NCBI RefSeq assembly: GCF_900176135.1
Contig: NZ_FWWW01000036.1
Coordinates: forward strand, 20,066 to 84,065
DNA from: Hymenobacter roseosalivarius DSM 11622
GTDB taxonomy: Bacteria > Bacteroidota > Bacteroidia > Cytophagales > Hymenobacteraceae
DNA length: 64,000 nucleotides
Direction: 5' to 3'
The notes beneath the pieces were generated by a model, which was not told where the DNA came from, searched no databases, and worked only from the letters and a program-made list of their open reading frames with translations. This document shows, piece by piece, positions 43,901 to 52,700 of the stretch. Both the position numbers and the translations under genes were made by a program. Every line of letters starts with the position of its first letter. Position 1 is the stretch's first letter.

Positions 43901-44394
43901 AACTGGGCGGCACGCTGCTCCAAGCTCGCCGCAATCAGGGCGTTTTCGCGTGCCTGTCCCTGCAATTGCAAGGCGTTCAGTAGTTTATCCTGTACCTGCG
44001 GAAACAGCTCACCCACACGCTGGGCAGCCTGCTCGTCGGAAAGCAGGAGCCGCAGGTTGGTAAGGGCTGCCAGAGGCTTCCAAATCCAGTGCAGGAAGGT
44101 GTACACCACCAAGCCCAAAAAGCCAAATAGCAGGCCTCCCCGTACCCAGGTAGGCAGGTACAGGAAATACTCCAGCAGGCTCAGGACTAAAAACAAAGTC
44201 AGCAAAAGCCCCCCGGCCACCAGCATACCGCGCACGAGCAGGTTGAGATAGAATTTACGCTTAAACGCATCCAACTGCCCGAGCACCTGTTGCAGGGCTG
44301 GCAAGCGAGTAGTTGTAGTCGTGTTGATTTCTGACACGTATTCTTTCTTCACAAGGTGTAAAAACGCCTTTCCGGGCCGAGGAAAGATACGCAT
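40936..44394 (-). CDS. DUF4175-family membrane protein with a long Gln/Lys/Glu coiled coil
   Basis: About 1152 residues from ATG 44394; a GTG at 44337 (SEINTTTTTRLPALQQ) would give 1133. Two N-terminal membrane helices (about residues 52-70 and 85-105) precede beta-rich domains and a further helix near residue 190, as in DUF4175 proteins. From about residue 560 to 1050 it is almost entirely Gln, Lys, Glu and Met in long helical repeats (QQQ, QEEEE and QLAEQTQQ runs), a very large coiled coil. The function of this family in Bacteroidota is unknown; a role in envelope organisation is plausible. The long frame to 44454 comes from a TTG made by a GGGGGGCAA motif. Confidence 0.82.
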   Translation of the reverse strand: MRIFPRPGKAFLHLVKKEYVSEINTTTTTRLPALQQVLGQLDAFKRKFYLNLLVRGMLVAGGLLLTLFLVLSLLEYFLYLPTWVRGGLLFGFLGLVVYTFLHWIWKPLAALTNLRLLLSDEQAAQRVGELFPQVQDKLLNALQLQGQARENALIAASLEQRAAQFTGLEFSEGIKIKEQSRPLWKYVVVPAAIVLGVLLVYPSLFVQGTGRILDYRHKYSPPAPFEFIIENKNLQAFRNEDFKLQVRIEGKALPNEINIRYNGRERRLTKEAGSNNRYSYEFRQLQSNTEFQLAGAGFTSEGYGLTVRARPDLRDFAVHVSYPTYLGKPAETIRNSGNLTVPEGSTVRWDFATTATDELQLLFKNPSETVTATATDDQFLASRRIMRSQEYAVRLRNAASLNRDPIEYQITAIPDQVPEITLEAFSDTTSLRYLALGGNLRDDYGFTRLQLNYRVTSGSKSNTGYKTRALPLQAGPAQAYAYQWDLAGLNMKPGDRLEYFVQVWDNDGVNGPKNARTRSSEFRLPARKELREQLNAQSQSVQNQMSKSAEQSKKLERELAKTEDKLKTKRELNFQDRKQLQDMLEQKQQMDQQLADMKKMFEEMNQREDQLDPKNQEMAEKAKELEKLMETLLDPETKKLYEELQKLLEQQQDQTQPEMQKLLQQLENKENTLQKELERALEMFKQLQFEQKQENAINKLEELAKEQQKLAEQTQQNDKSQQKGPQQQQKQQELQKQQAEKQQEFNEVKQDLQDLKKLDEQLDGENGADEMKDQQKQVDEEMQESQEQLSKNQNQKASQSQQDAGQKMQKMAQQMREQQEEEEGDKQQENIDSLRDILENLLKISFNQEGLMKDFRQVDQTDPRFVQLGQTQRKLKDDAAVVQDSLYVLAKKVFQIQSFVTREVGEMNGQMDESLNQIRQRNVSKATSSQQLAMTSMNNLALMLNDALQQMQEQQRQSQQSQQGDGKPGRKKKKGQAAGEGQMGRMQQQLNQQIQQLQQSGKQGRALSEELAKLASQQQMLREALKELDKMQQQSGGQKGKGQEGQGGTGDLKKLMEQTETDLVNKRLTEETVMRQRQILTRLLEAEKSARERDLDDKREAQTAQAKPPVFPPAFDQYKRQKERQTELLRTVPPALTPYYQREVSEYFQKMK

Positions 44395-44488
44395 TAAAGC
44401 AGCGCGTGACTTTCGCCACCAGTCTGTTTCGGAACGACAACCGCTGGGGGGCAATTTGTTCCAAGATAGCGATGCACCAAGCGGAGGC

Positions 44489-45259
44489 TTACAGTTGCTG
44501 CAACTCTACCACAGCTGGGCAATGGTCGGAGTGCACGACATCGGGCAAAAGACCAGCACTAGCCAGGCGCGGCTGCAAAGCATCATCTACCAGCAGATGA
44601 TCGAGACGCCAGCCCACGTTGCGGGCGCGGGCCCCGGCCCGGTACGTCCACCACGAATAATGCCCCCCGGCGTCGCCGTGGTGGTGGCGGAAGGAATCGG
44701 TGAAGCCATCGGCCAGGAAATCGGCAAACCAGCGCCGCTCCTCGGGCGTGAAACCAGTGCTGTCCTGGTTGGCTTTCGGGTTGTGCAGGTCTATTTCGCG
44801 CTGGCAGCAGTTGAAGTCCCCGACGATGATAAGGGGCGGCAGAGTGGGGCGCAATTCGCGCACGTAGTTGCGAAAAAAGTGTAGCCACTCCACCTTAAAC
44901 GCCTGCCGCTCGGGGCCGCTGGTGCCAGAAGGCATATAGGTGTTCAGTACCGAAAAATCGTCGAAATCGAGCCGCAAAACCCGCCCTTCACAGTCGTAGC
45001 ATTCCGTACCGGAGCCTACAGCTACATGCTTCGGCTTGTGCTTGGAAAACGTAGCTACGCCACTGTAGCCAGGTTTGGCCGCTGGATGCAAGTAGGCGTG
45101 GTAGCCCAGCGCCTCGAAGCCCGACACGTCGAGCGGCTCGCGGCCAGCTTTTATCTCTTGTAGGCAAAGTACGTCGGGCCCAGCCTCCCGCACCCAGTCG
45201 AGCAAGCCTTTGCTCAAAGCTGAGCGCAGGCCATTGACGTTATAGCTGATGATTTTCAA
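44489..45259 (-). CDS. xth: Exodeoxyribonuclease III
   Basis: About 256 residues of the EEP nuclease fold. LKIISYNVNGLRSALSKGLLDWV and DVLCLQEIKA give the metal-binding Asn and Glu, VLNTYMPSG and VGDFNCCQREIDLHNPK the catalytic Asp/Asn, and the C-terminal VDDALQPRLA...HSDHCPAVVEL the catalytic Asp-His pair. It removes 3' blocked ends and acts as an AP endonuclease. The conserved start (KIISYNVNG) points to the TTG at 45259. The upstream frame to a GTG at 45364 runs through the GTGAA-type repeat and the preceding gene's end and seems untranslated. Confidence 0.88.
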   Translation of the reverse strand: MKIISYNVNGLRSALSKGLLDWVREAGPDVLCLQEIKAGREPLDVSGFEALGYHAYLHPAAKPGYSGVATFSKHKPKHVAVGSGTECYDCEGRVLRLDFDDFSVLNTYMPSGTSGPERQAFKVEWLHFFRNYVRELRPTLPPLIIVGDFNCCQREIDLHNPKANQDSTGFTPEERRWFADFLADGFTDSFRHHHGDAGGHYSWWTYRAGARARNVGWRLDHLLVDDALQPRLASAGLLPDVVHSDHCPAVVELQQL

Positions 45260-45281
45260 AAGGGAGGTGATGAAACTGTGA

Positions 45282-45349
45282 AGTGGTGAAATGGTAGGCT
45301 TTAGGTTCTTATTGCGCAGCTCGAACGACAAACTCACAATTTCACCACT
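45282..45349. repeat. Short relative of the GTGAA-rich inverted repeat
   Basis: 11-nt perfect arms AGTGGTGAAAT and ATTTCACCACT (45282-45292 and 45339-45349), with wider similarity to the 36429-36555 arms. It lies just upstream of the exonuclease III start. Confidence 0.5.
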
Positions 45350-45711
45350 CAGTCCTTCATCCACTTATCAAAATACTCCAGAATGTGCCACTTCAGCATG
45401 CGCTCCTGCTCTTTGAGATTAGCAAAAGGCACGGGCTGCAATAGCTTGTAGTGCGGCCAGCCCTCTTCATCTACGCGCTCTAGCTCATAGTGCCCCGAGA
45501 GGCTGAAGAGCTTGCAGGTGGCAATATGCATCAGGTCCTGCTTCTGCTCTTTGGTGAACGGGCCGGCACCCTGCCCCAATTCCTGCACGCCGATGAGGAG
45601 GAGTAACGCGTTCAGATCTGGCTTTTTGCCAAAACGCTCCCGCATCTCATTCATCAGCTGCCACCAGCGGGCCTCAAACTCGGCCTCGGTTTCCTGCGCG
45701 TCCATGCTCAT
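45349..45711 (-). CDS. Small protein, function unknown
   Basis: About 120 residues from ATG 45711 (MSMDAQETEAEFEARWWQLMNEMRERFGKKPDLNALLLLIGVQELG). It has no signal peptide and looks all-helical. Its start overlaps the stop of the preceding gene in an ATGA, so the two are co-translated. The name is unknown to me; many Bacteroidota have a similar protein beside a carboxymuconolactone-decarboxylase-like gene. Confidence 0.75.
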   Translation of the reverse strand: MSMDAQETEAEFEARWWQLMNEMRERFGKKPDLNALLLLIGVQELGQGAGPFTKEQKQDLMHIATCKLFSLSGHYELERVDEEGWPHYKLLQPVPFANLKEQERMLKWHILEYFDKWMKD

Positions 45712-46085
45712 GCGTCGTGGGCGTGCGGAGGGGCGGCTGTTACGACTTCTTCTTTCAGGGCTTCCCAATACTCCACGGCGCGGCGGAAATGCGGAATCAC
45801 AATGCTGCCGCCGATGAGGTTGGCAATGGCAAACACCTCATAGATTTCCTCATCATTAATATCTTCTTCGTGGCATTTGCCCAAGTGATACTTGATGCAA
45901 TCATCGCAGCGCAGCACCATAGAGCAGGCCAGGCCCAGCATTTCTTTGGTCCTGACGTCGATGGCACCGGCCTGATAGGTATTGGTGTCGAGGTTGAAAA
46001 AGCGCTTGATAACCTTGTTATCGGCCGCCATGATCTTTTCGTTCATGCGTGCCCGGTAATCGTTGAATTCGGTGACGAGACTCAT
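45708..46085 (-). CDS. AhpD-like (carboxymuconolactone decarboxylase family) protein
   Basis: About 125 residues from ATG 46085 (MSLVTEFNDYRARMNEKIM). The conserved core RTKEMLGLACSMVLRCDDCIKYHLGKC contains the CxxC redox pair and the His of the AhpD-like helical fold. Such proteins work as peroxidase adaptors or in aromatic acid catabolism; here the partner is unknown, and no aromatic pathway is near. The next gene overlaps its stop by 4 bp. Upstream is a TACTTTCG -7-like sequence at about 46121-46128. Confidence 0.85.
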   Translation of the reverse strand: MSLVTEFNDYRARMNEKIMAADNKVIKRFFNLDTNTYQAGAIDVRTKEMLGLACSMVLRCDDCIKYHLGKCHEEDINDEEIYEVFAIANLIGGSIVIPHFRRAVEYWEALKEEVVTAAPPHAHDA

Positions 46086-46269
46086 ATTGATTCGAGTAAA
46101 TAAGTCTGAGGTGAGAATTGATAACACGAAAGTAGGCAGAAAAGGCTCGCTTATTTAGCAAGCCTTAGCAGGCTAAGTACCCAACTGATAAGCCTAAGTA
46201 TAAGCAGGTAATCCAATTTGCTGGCTGCTTGTTGTCTTATAATGGCTTCAATTTTGCCCCCAGCGCTAC

Positions 46270-46971
46270 ATGATCCGTACCGCACTGGCCGATTTCGTAT
46301 CCCTGATTTTCCCACGAGTATGCTTGGCTTGTGAAGAGCCCTTAGCCTGCGGCGAAGACCACATTTGCACGGGCTGCCGGGCGCAATTCCCTTACACCGA
46401 TTACCACAAATTGCCTTCCAGCGAGAACCCGCTGGCGCGCAAGTTCTGGGGTAAGCTACCGGTGCGTTATTCCCTGAGCTACCTGCGTTTTTTGCGGCGT
46501 GGCCGGGTGCAGCACCTGCTACATCAGCTAAAATATCAGGGGCAACAAGACGTTGGACGAGTACTGGGCCGCTGGTATGGTGCCGAACTTGCTGATTATA
46601 GTTTGGGCACTGAGTTCGATTTAATTGTGCCCGTGCCTCTGCACCCGCGCAAGCTGGCTAAGCGAGGCTTTAATCAGTCGGATACCTTCGCGGAAGGATT
46701 ATCAGTGAGCCTACAGGTGCCGTGGAGCGCCACCGCCTTACGTCGTACGGAGCATACTGATTCTCAAACGCAGAAGAACCGCGCTGAGCGCTGGCAAAAC
46801 GTAGCAGAAGTATTTGAAGTAGCTCAGGCCGCCGAGGTTCTCAATAAACGTGTACTCATTGTGGATGATGTGCTGACTACCGGCGCCACGCTCGAAGCTT
46901 GCGCGGCTGCGTTGTTAGCCGCTGGCTGCAGTGAGGTTAGTATTGCTACCATTGCCTGCGCCGAGAATTAA
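46270..46971 (+). CDS. comF: ComF-family phosphoribosyltransferase-like protein
   Basis: 233 residues. A zinc ribbon (CLACEEPLACGEDHICTGC) opens the protein, followed by the conserved YEGxxRxLLHQLKYxG-type region (VQHLLHQLKYQGQQDV) and the PRPP loop VLIVDDVLTTGATLEACA. In naturally competent bacteria ComF is required for DNA uptake or processing; in others it is retained without known competence. A GGGGGCAAAA motif (minus strand) lies 15 bp upstream. The gene is flanked by opposite-strand genes and followed by a motif-built terminator. Confidence 0.9.
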   Translation: MIRTALADFVSLIFPRVCLACEEPLACGEDHICTGCRAQFPYTDYHKLPSSENPLARKFWGKLPVRYSLSYLRFLRRGRVQHLLHQLKYQGQQDVGRVLGRWYGAELADYSLGTEFDLIVPVPLHPRKLAKRGFNQSDTFAEGLSVSLQVPWSATALRRTEHTDSQTQKNRAERWQNVAEVFEVAQAAEVLNKRVLIVDDVLTTGATLEACAAALLAAGCSEVSIATIACAEN

Positions 46972-47028
46972 TAGGGATGAGGTCAGCGTGCGAAGTTCGT
47001 TGCTAATCTCATCCTTTTCTAACTATAT

Positions 47029-47077
47029 ATGAAACAAAAAGCCCCCCAGCACTCGGCTGGGGGGCTTTTTGTTTCAT
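47029..47077. terminator. Terminator built from an inverted pair of the GGGGGGC motif
   Basis: 22-nt perfectly complementary arms around ACTCG, each containing GCCCCCC/GGGGGGC next to A5/T5. It lies between comF and gldJ, which converge. Confidence 0.9.
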
Positions 47078-47107
47078 GTTTATCGAATACTAAGTCAGTA
47101 AATCAGA

Positions 47108-48379
47108 TTACTTGTTTGAGCCAGCGTTGATCATAGCGCAACGGAAACCGATAGCGGCAGTAGCGGAATCCTCCGCCATGAAGCGACGGGTGCCGGGCGA
47201 CAACCAATAAGCTACGTCTTTCCAAGATCCGCCTTTGTAGACCCGTACATGGTCGTCGATGAGCGACTGATAGCCCTTCTTGTCGTAGCCAGTGCTGCTA
47301 CCGTTACCCGACTCGGCGGGGTCAAGGAAGCCGTTGCGGCGGAAGGGGTTCAAATCTTCTACGTCCTCAAACGAGAGCGGACGATAAATATCTTGTACCC
47401 ACTCGTTTACGTTGCCAGCCATGTTGTAGAGGCCGTAGTCGTTCGGAGGGTAGTTGTAGATATATTCCGTAATCATAGCGCCATCGTTCAGGCTACCGGC
47501 GATACCGGCATAGTCACCACGGCCACGCTTGAAGTTAGCCAGGAACTGGCCCATCTTCTTGCCGTATGGGTTACGCACCTGGCGACCATCCCAAGGATAG
47601 ATACGCTTGTTCTCCTGGTTCTCGTTGCCAACTTCCTGGGTTCCAACAAGGGCCTGAGCGGCGAATTCCCATTCCGCCTCGGTAGGCAGACGGTAGTTAG
47701 GTAAGGTGTTACCATCCTCGATAGAAGGCTTGGCAGCGCCAGCACCCTCAGCTGCGTCAGCGGCTTCATCAGCAGCAGCATTCTTCTTGCTACGGCCAAA
47801 TAAACCGCCTCCTTTTTTCTTAGAAGAGCCACCACTAGCCAAGGTCTCGTTCACTTTGGCAGTGCGCCAGGTGCAATAGTCATTGGCTTGCAACCAGCTA
47901 ACACCGACGACGGGGAAATAGCGGAAGCCGGGGTAGCGCAGATAATAATCTACGTAAGGGTCGTTAAAGGATAGCTCGCGCGCCCACACCGTCGTGTCGG
48001 GCAGGGCTGACTGGTAGAACTCCTCAGCCGAGTCCTTGCGCACAAAGTGCAGATACTCCAGCCAGTGAATGTTGGCTACCTCAGCTTCGTCCATGTAAAA
48101 AGAGGCGATGGTAACGGTCCGCTCCACATTGTCGCGGGTCATGGCCACGTCCTCTTCGGCCGAGCCAAGTACGGTGCGGCCACCTTCGATGAAGATCAGA
48201 CCCGGACCCTCCGGAATGCCGGCGTAGTCGGATACCTTCATGCCCTCTTCGGTGTTGTACTCGATGCCCGTCGTTGAGCTGTACTTACCAGGTTTGGTGG
48301 CAGTTGGTGCCCCTTTACTGCAGGCAGCCAGCGCGCAGGCTCCCACGATGGCAAAGCGTAAGTATTTGGAAAGATTCAT
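47108..48379 (-). CDS. gldJ: GldJ-like lipoprotein (SUMF1/FGE fold), type IX secretion/gliding
   Basis: 423 residues with a lipobox signal (ALAAC) and a SUMF1 (formylglycine-generating-enzyme-like) domain: GPGLIFIEGGRTVLGSAEEDVAMTRDNVERTVTIASFYMDEAEVANIHWLEYL, LPTEAEWEFAAQ, YNMAGNVNEWVQD and WKDVAYWLSPGTRRF. The catalytic cysteines of true FGEs are not evident. GldJ and GldK share this fold and are outer-membrane lipoproteins of the type IX secretion and gliding machinery; the EDVAMTRDNVERTVTI spacing looks like GldJ. An internal low-complexity insert (SSKKKGGGLFGRSKKN...) is odd. It follows a PorP/SprF gene on the same strand (76 bp gap). Confidence 0.8.
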   Translation of the reverse strand: MNLSKYLRFAIVGACALAACSKGAPTATKPGKYSSTTGIEYNTEEGMKVSDYAGIPEGPGLIFIEGGRTVLGSAEEDVAMTRDNVERTVTIASFYMDEAEVANIHWLEYLHFVRKDSAEEFYQSALPDTTVWARELSFNDPYVDYYLRYPGFRYFPVVGVSWLQANDYCTWRTAKVNETLASGGSSKKKGGGLFGRSKKNAAADEAADAAEGAGAAKPSIEDGNTLPNYRLPTEAEWEFAAQALVGTQEVGNENQENKRIYPWDGRQVRNPYGKKMGQFLANFKRGRGDYAGIAGSLNDGAMITEYIYNYPPNDYGLYNMAGNVNEWVQDIYRPLSFEDVEDLNPFRRNGFLDPAESGNGSSTGYDKKGYQSLIDDHVRVYKGGSWKDVAYWLSPGTRRFMAEDSATAAIGFRCAMINAGSNK

Positions 48380-48455
48380 GATGTAATAGAAACTACCTGA
48401 GAGAAAATGAGTTAGAGAAGGTAATTTGACGCAAGGTACTTATTTGTGCTGTGGT

Positions 48456-49529
48456 TTAGAAAGCTGGCGTAGGAATAGCTTTGAAGTTGCGGTGCCGCAA
48501 GCGACGCCAAGCATCCTCTATCCGATCAAAATTGCGGACGCTGACCGAAAGTTCATGCGCGCCACCCAAATCGGCACTAAAATCACTCAGGCTGACATCG
48601 TAGCTGTAGCCAAAGCGGAAAACACCGGTGCTTATACCAGCGATAGCCGCTATAATTTGCTGCGGTTGGGGAGCACCCGGCAGCGGCATTCCCCGATAAA
48701 CTGCTCCCAGGGTAATAGGTGAAACGGTACCATACAATCCAACTTCCGCTCGCTGCGAACCACCCTGCCGGGTGTAGCTGGCCGTACCGGTCAGGCTAAT
48801 CTCACGAGTTCTGATGGGAGTGGAGGTGCGCACGAAATAATGTTTGTAACCGGTATTAAGGTTCAACCGCATGGGCAGCTTTGTTTGGGTCTCAAAACCC
48901 AGATCAGGCTGATTTAAGTGGTGTGCAGCAGCCCCTATCCAAAACCGTTCCGTATATAGTAAACCACCTACACCGATAGTCAGATAATTTACCGGAGCCA
49001 CGTCCAGCGTCTCCGCGGTGGGGTTTCCAGTAAGGCCTTCATCCGAAAGTTGGTCGCCAAAAACAAGGTTTCCGTAACTCACGCGCTGATTGCCGTAGCT
49101 GGCCTGCAAGCCCGCGCTTAAGCTTATGTATTCGGTGAGGCGAGTGTGATAAGCATACAGGCCCCCCACCTCAAAGCGCGTGTAGCCGACGGAACCCGTA
49201 CGGTCGTAGTTGAGCAAAAAGCCGACCGCACTGCGCTGATTCCGCATGCGATAGTCGGCGGCTAGCTGGCTGGTTTGGAAGGTGCCAGCCAGGGTCGGGA
49301 ATTGATTTCGATAGTTAAGTGAAACACTATAATCATCGAGCAGACCGGCAAAAGCCGGGTTGGTGTGCAAGCGCGTAGCGTAGGGTTGGGAGAAGTACAG
49401 GTCCTGCGCCTGCGCAACCGAGGGCAGACCTATAATACAACCTACTGCCAACATCACCGGCGCCACCAAGCGACTCCAAGTACAACGAAGCCGCCGGGGG
49501 GCAAAAACAGAAAGTAAAAGTAGATGCAT
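48456..49529 (-). CDS. PorP/SprF-family outer-membrane protein of the type IX secretion system
   Basis: About 357 residues from ATG 49529 (a GTG at 49541 also opens the frame). A signal peptide ends near VAQAQ, then the mature start DLYFSQPYATRLHTNPAFAGL, which is the PorP/SprF signature, then a beta-barrel-like body. These proteins help secrete or attach T9SS cargo at the surface. Paired with the GldJ-like gene downstream, as in many Cytophagales. Confidence 0.85.
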   Translation of the reverse strand: MHLLLLSVFAPRRLRCTWSRLVAPVMLAVGCIIGLPSVAQAQDLYFSQPYATRLHTNPAFAGLLDDYSVSLNYRNQFPTLAGTFQTSQLAADYRMRNQRSAVGFLLNYDRTGSVGYTRFEVGGLYAYHTRLTEYISLSAGLQASYGNQRVSYGNLVFGDQLSDEGLTGNPTAETLDVAPVNYLTIGVGGLLYTERFWIGAAAHHLNQPDLGFETQTKLPMRLNLNTGYKHYFVRTSTPIRTREISLTGTASYTRQGGSQRAEVGLYGTVSPITLGAVYRGMPLPGAPQPQQIIAAIAGISTGVFRFGYSYDVSLSDFSADLGGAHELSVSVRNFDRIEDAWRRLRHRNFKAIPTPAF

Positions 49530-49678
49530 AAGAAAAAACACTAACGCGCCAACTACCCCGTTTGGTACGCAGGAGCAAGATAACGCAAGAAGTAAAAGGC
49601 AATCTTGCCCGATAAAGTAAGTAAAATGCGAGTGGTTTGAATGTTAATCTTGGCGGTGACTCCAGGCGAACATTGCAC

Positions 49679-49686
49679 TATTTTTG
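49679..49686 (+). promoter_or_regulatory. TAnnTTTG -7 box for the AsmA-like gene
   Basis: TATTTTTG matches the consensus exactly, about 95 bp upstream of ATG 49781. No clear -33 element at the standard distance. Confidence 0.45.
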
Positions 49687-49780
49687 CCCATTCATGATTT
49701 AAAACTCAGGTAGCACCCGTTTCAGCGGCGGTGCCGTGCCCCGAACTTGTATGCTTCTCCTGTATCAAAGCTTCATACTC

Positions 49781-52700
49781 ATGCGTAAATTTTTTGTTGG
49801 TCTGCTGGTATTTTTAGTGGTGCTGGTGGCCGCTGTTGCTCTCGCGCCGCTCTTGTTCAAAGATAAGATCAAGCAAGCTCTGGATCGGCAGTTGGCTGAG
49901 CGCGTTGCGGCTAAAGTAGAATACGACCCGGCCAATGTGAGCCTGAGCCTGTTCCGCACGTTCCCCGATCTGGCGCTAAGCATCGACAAGCTGCGCATAA
50001 TTGGGCAAGATTCGTTTGCCCGCGATACGCTGGCTTACCTACCGGCCTTTCGGGCAGGGCTGGATCTGATGAGTGTGGTGCGGGGCGAGCAGATCAAAAT
50101 TAAGTCCATTCAGCTCGATCAGCCCGATATAAATCTGCGGGTATTGAAAAGCGGCCGCGCCAACTGGGATATTTTCCTATCTGATTCTACCCTGGCCACG
50201 CAAGGCAAGGACACGAGCCAGCTGAGCATCGCAATAAAGGGCTGGGAAATCGTGGGGGGCAAAATGCGCTACGAAGACCTGACGATTCCTTTTGCGATGC
50301 AGGCCCACAACGTGAACCACACCGGCTCGGGCGACTTCACGCAGAACGTGTTTGATATGGTGTCGCAAACCACGGCCGACCGTTTCACGATGAACTACGC
50401 CGGCACGGATTATTTATCCAATACCAAGCTCGACGCCGACGTGACCATGGCCATGGACCTGGACAAGATGCTGTTCACGTTTAAGGATAACCAGGTACGC
50501 ATCAATGACTTTCCGGCCAGCTTTGCCGGCACCATCGCCATGCCCCAGGACGATATTGACTTCAACCTGACCTTCAAAGCCCTCGAAACGGACTTTAAAA
50601 ACATCCTGAGCATCGTGCCCGGCGTGTTTACCGAAAAATTTAAAAACATCGAGACGGGGGGCAAAATGGCCTTTGATGGCTACTACAAAGGCACCATGAG
50701 CGAGGTGAAGTCGCCGGGCTACGGCGTGAATCTGCAAGTCAAAGACGGCATGTTCCACTACCCCGACCTGCCCCAGGCGGCCCGCAACATTAATGTGGAT
50801 ATGGTGGTGGATAATCCTTCGGGCTTCACCAACAACGTGAAAGTGAACGTGAAGCAATTTCACCTCGACTTAGGCAAAAATCCCGTGGACGGCACCGTAG
50901 CCATCGACGGTTTGGAGCCGATGCGCGTGGATGGTCGGGTAAAGGCCAATGTCGATTTGGCGGAGGTAATGAAGGTATATCCTGTTGAGGATTTGCTGCT
51001 CAGGGGGCAATTACTCGTGGATGCTACGGCCAAAGGCATTTATTCAGCCACCCAAATGCCCGTGGTGCAGGCCGCTATGCGCCTCACCAATGGCTACGTA
51101 AAGTCGAAGCAATTTCCGGCGCCCATTGAAAACCTGACCCTGAACGGTACGGTCACCAACACTACCGGCAAGCCCAACGACACGCGCCTGAACATTCCGC
51201 AGTTCAAAATGCTGCTCGACGGCGAGCCATTGGAAGGCCGTATTGCCGCCCAAAATATCGACAAGCCCATTTTTGATACCAATGTGCGCGGCACCGTGGA
51301 CCTGACCAAGCTCACCAAAATATTCCCGCTGGAAGGCATGACCGTAACGGGGCGCTTGAACGGCAACATCGCCGCCAAGGGCAGCATGGCCGATATCGAA
51401 GCAGAGCGTTACCAGAACGTAGTTGCCTCGGGCACGGTGAATGCTCAAAACGTAACCTATAAAAGCGCTGACTTGCCCCAGGGCGTAAAAGTGACGCGGG
51501 CCACGGCTACGTTCAACAACGACAAGATCGTGCTGCAAAACATGAATGGCTTTGTGGGCAGCTCCGATATTGCCGCATCAGGAACCATCAGCAACTATAT
51601 GGGCTACCTGTTCACGCCGGGCCAGCCCCTACGCGGCAACCTAACGGTGAACAGCAACCGCTTCAACGTGAATGAGTGGATGGTAGATGAGGTAACTGCC
51701 AAGCCCACTACCACCGCCAAAACCGCTGCTCCTGCTCAGGCGCAAGGTGTGCTTCAAATCCCGAAATACTTCGACCTGACCCTGAACAGCACCGTGGGCC
51801 AGGTGGTATATGACAACCTCAAGCTCGACGATGTGAAAGGCACCGTAGTCGTGCGCGATGAAACGGTGCGCATGGATGGTTTGAATTTCAATACGCTGGG
51901 GGGCAATTTTGCCACTACCGGCAGCTACAGCAGCAAAGATTTGCAGCATCCCAAGTTTAATCTTGGGCTCAACATCAAGAACCTGAACTTTCAGAACGCT
52001 TTTCAGGCCTTCAACTCCGTTAAAACGCTGGTGCCCTTAGCCGCCAATTTGGAAGGCATTTTCTCCACCAACTTCAACGTAAGCGGCGAAATGGGTCCCG
52101 ATATGCTGCCCGTGTACAGCTCACTTACCGGCAAAGGGTTGTTTGAGGTAGTGCGGGCCGCCGTCAGTGGTTCCGCGGTGATGGACAAAATTAGCGCCCT
52201 CACCCAGTTTCAGGAGCTGAAGAAGTTTGCGGTCGAAAACCAGGACGTGGCCGCTGAAATCCTCAACGGCAACTTCATCGTGAAGCCGTTTGACGTGAAT
52301 GTAGGCCAGATCAAGATGACCGTGGGGGGCTCCAACAACGTGAACGGCAACCTCGAATATATAACCGCCCTGAACGTGCCCACTGGCAAGCTGGGTAACC
52401 AGCTCAATGCCCGCCTCACCTCTCTTACCGGCGTTCAAAACCTGGAAGGCACCGACCGCGTCACCCTCGGCCTGACTATTGGCGGCACCGTCAAGAATCC
52501 GCAGGTGAAGCTGAACAGTGGCAGCGTGAAAACTCAGGCCAAAGACCTGGTGCAGAATATTGTGCAGGCCAAAGTGACCGACGCCAAATCACAGCTGCAA
52601 GCCCGCGCGCAAGTAGCGCAGGATAGCCTGCAGCGTGACTTAGCTCGCCGTCAAGAGGATTTGCAGGAAAAAGCGCGCCTCGAAATTGATAAAAAGCGTC

